Assembly (NCBI GenBank): GCA_035253505.1
Contig: DATFCC010000421.1
Coordinates: 1-5,925, forward strand
Reading direction: 5' to 3'
Source of the DNA: AWTP1-13 sp035253505
Lineage (GTDB): Bacteria; Pseudomonadota; Alphaproteobacteria; Rhizobiales; Hyphomicrobiaceae
Length of the DNA: 5,925 bases
The notes under the pieces are model-generated. The model did not search any database and was not told where the DNA came from. It worked only from the letters and a program-made list of their open reading frames with translations. Positions 5,072 to 5,925 of the stretch are shown here, one piece after another; positions within the stretch are counted from its first letter, which is position 1; the number at the start of each line of letters is the position of its first letter. The translations under genes and the position numbers were made by a program.

Positions 5072-5925
5072 ATGGTCCCTCGGGGCAGACCATTCGCGCA
5101 TCGGATCGCGGCGGCGGCGATTGCCCTTTTTGCCGTCGCGGCTGCCGCATGGGCGCAGCAGCCCGAGCGCCCGGCCTGGCAGCCGGAGGCAGGCTCAGGC
5201 CCTCCGAATGTGCCCGGGGGGGCGCCGTCTCTCAACACGACCGTCGTGCCGCGGTCCGCACCCGAGGTCGTGGCGCCCGCCGGGGGCGGGGGGCAGGTGT
5301 CCCTCTCAGCGGTCCTCACCCAGGACGGACAGAATATCGATCAGGGTCTCGTGTGGCGCGTCTTCCGCAGCCGTAGAGGCGCCGACGGCAAGCTTCCCCT
5401 CGTGTCGACCCATCGCGACGCCAGTCCCACCCTGCGGCTCGAGCCCGGCGACTATGTCATCAACGTCGCGTTCGGACGCGCGAACCTGACGCGCAAGATT
5501 GCGGTGTCGGGGGAGCGCGCGACGCAGGAAAGGTTTGTCCTGAACGCCGGCGGGCTGCGGATCGCGCCTGCTCTTGCCGGTGGCGAGGCCGTCAACGAGC
5601 GCGCTGTCGCCTATGAGATCTACTCCGACGAGCGCGACCAGTATGGCCAGAGGACGAGACTGGCAGCAGGCGTCAAGCCCAACGTCATCATCCGCCTCAA
5701 TGCCGGGATCTACAATATCGTCGGTACCTATGGCGATGCCAACGCTGTCGCTCGCGCCGACGTGACGGTGGAGGCCGGCAAGCTCACCGAGGCCACCATT
5801 ACGCACGCGGCGGCCAAGGTGACATTCAAGCTCGTCGCCCGCCCCGGCGGCGATGCCATCGCCGATACGCAGTGGGCCATCGCCAACGCCCATGGCGAGG
5901 TGGTGAAGGAGAGCGTGGGTGCGCT
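5072..5925 (+). CDS. Secreted module-repeat protein, paralogous to the VWA protein's C-terminal part (3' end outside window)
   Basis: The frame is open from ATG 5072 to the window edge: 284 complete codons with no stop. I traced it codon by codon. A signal peptide covers residues 1-28: Arg/His-rich start, Ala-rich core IAAAAIALFAVAAAA, cleavage AWA|QQP. A Pro/Ala/Gly-rich linker (about 31-75) follows. Then come two full modules, with turn glycines at 126 (LEPGDYVINV) and 212 (LNAGIYNIVG), 86 residues apart, and the first third of another module (VTFKLVARPGGDAI, DTQWAI). The protein has no VWA domain and no cysteine so far. The segments align with the last modules of the upstream protein, for example GTYGDANAVARADVTVEAG with GRYGAMNVRATRDVEVKAG. 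No strong ribosome binding site precedes ATG 5072. The frame is open further upstream, but no other start gives a signal peptide. It lies 103 nt after the VWA gene and could share its transcript. Function unknown. Confidence 0.85.
   Translation, partial: MVPRGRPFAHRIAAAAIALFAVAAAAWAQQPERPAWQPEAGSGPPNVPGGAPSLNTTVVPRSAPEVVAPAGGGGQVSLSAVLTQDGQNIDQGLVWRVFRSRRGADGKLPLVSTHRDASPTLRLEPGDYVINVAFGRANLTRKIAVSGERATQERFVLNAGGLRIAPALAGGEAVNERAVAYEIYSDERDQYGQRTRLAAGVKPNVIIRLNAGIYNIVGTYGDANAVARADVTVEAGKLTEATITHAAAKVTFKLVARPGGDAIADTQWAIANAHGEVVKESVGA
5297..5925 (+). repeat. Tandem modules of about 86 residues in the second secreted protein (continues past the edge)
   Basis: Two complete modules and the start of a third, of the same type as those at 3739-4965. 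Each has the G-x-Y turn, a charged strand and a V-x-x-G turn (SGERATQERFVLNAG; VEAGKLTEATITHAA). The incomplete unit at the window edge, KLVARPGGDAIADTQWAI, matches KLRLVSGGSPIVGEVLWDI at the start of the VWA protein's last module, so the two proteins are in the same register. More of this unit should lie to the right. Confidence 0.72.

Noticed and set aside
3784..5319. 511-codon open frame on the minus strand
   Set aside because: It lies opposite the VWA gene and the start of the second secreted gene. Its translation is low-complexity (Arg/Ala/His/Gly) with no family motif, as expected for the antisense of GC-rich coding DNA.

Overview
The window is GC-rich, with G/C-dominated third codon positions, tightly packed genes and protein sequences typical of Alphaproteobacteria, most likely Hyphomicrobiales (Rhizobiales). 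The taxonomic guess rests on overall protein and codon style only. I see no RNA genes, insertion sequences, CRISPR arrays or other signs of mobile DNA.

Layout. (1) At the left edge a minus-strand gene begins; only its first nine codons are inside the window. (2) After a divergent intergenic gap comes a two-gene plus-strand operon (190-1532): a MaoC-type hotdog enoyl-CoA hydratase followed 5 nt later by a CitE/CLYBL-type CoA-ester lyase. The pair resembles the itaconyl/mesaconyl-CoA hydratase plus citramalyl-CoA lyase module of C5-dicarboxylate degradation. A hairpin with a short T-tract follows it. (3) Convergent to that is a minus-strand operon of two flavoproteins (2834 down to 1583): a YdjA-like nitroreductase and, 19 nt downstream, a flavin-reductase-like split-barrel protein.

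(4) The right half (2974-5925) is the least ordinary part. A divergent plus-strand gene encodes a secreted protein with a signal peptide, an N-terminal von Willebrand factor A (VWA) domain carrying all four cysteines of the protein, a Pro/Ala-rich linker, and five tandem beta-rich modules of 80-85 residues, each marked by a G-x-Y-x-V turn. After a 103-nt gap with two small hairpins comes a second secreted protein (5072 to the window edge, incomplete). It lacks the VWA domain, but after its own signal peptide and Pro-rich linker it has the same modules in the same register. The two genes look like paralogues in the repeat part and probably form a two-component envelope system of unknown function.

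The three left-hand units are ordinary catabolic or redox genes. Nothing in the sequence links them functionally to the VWA/repeat pair.
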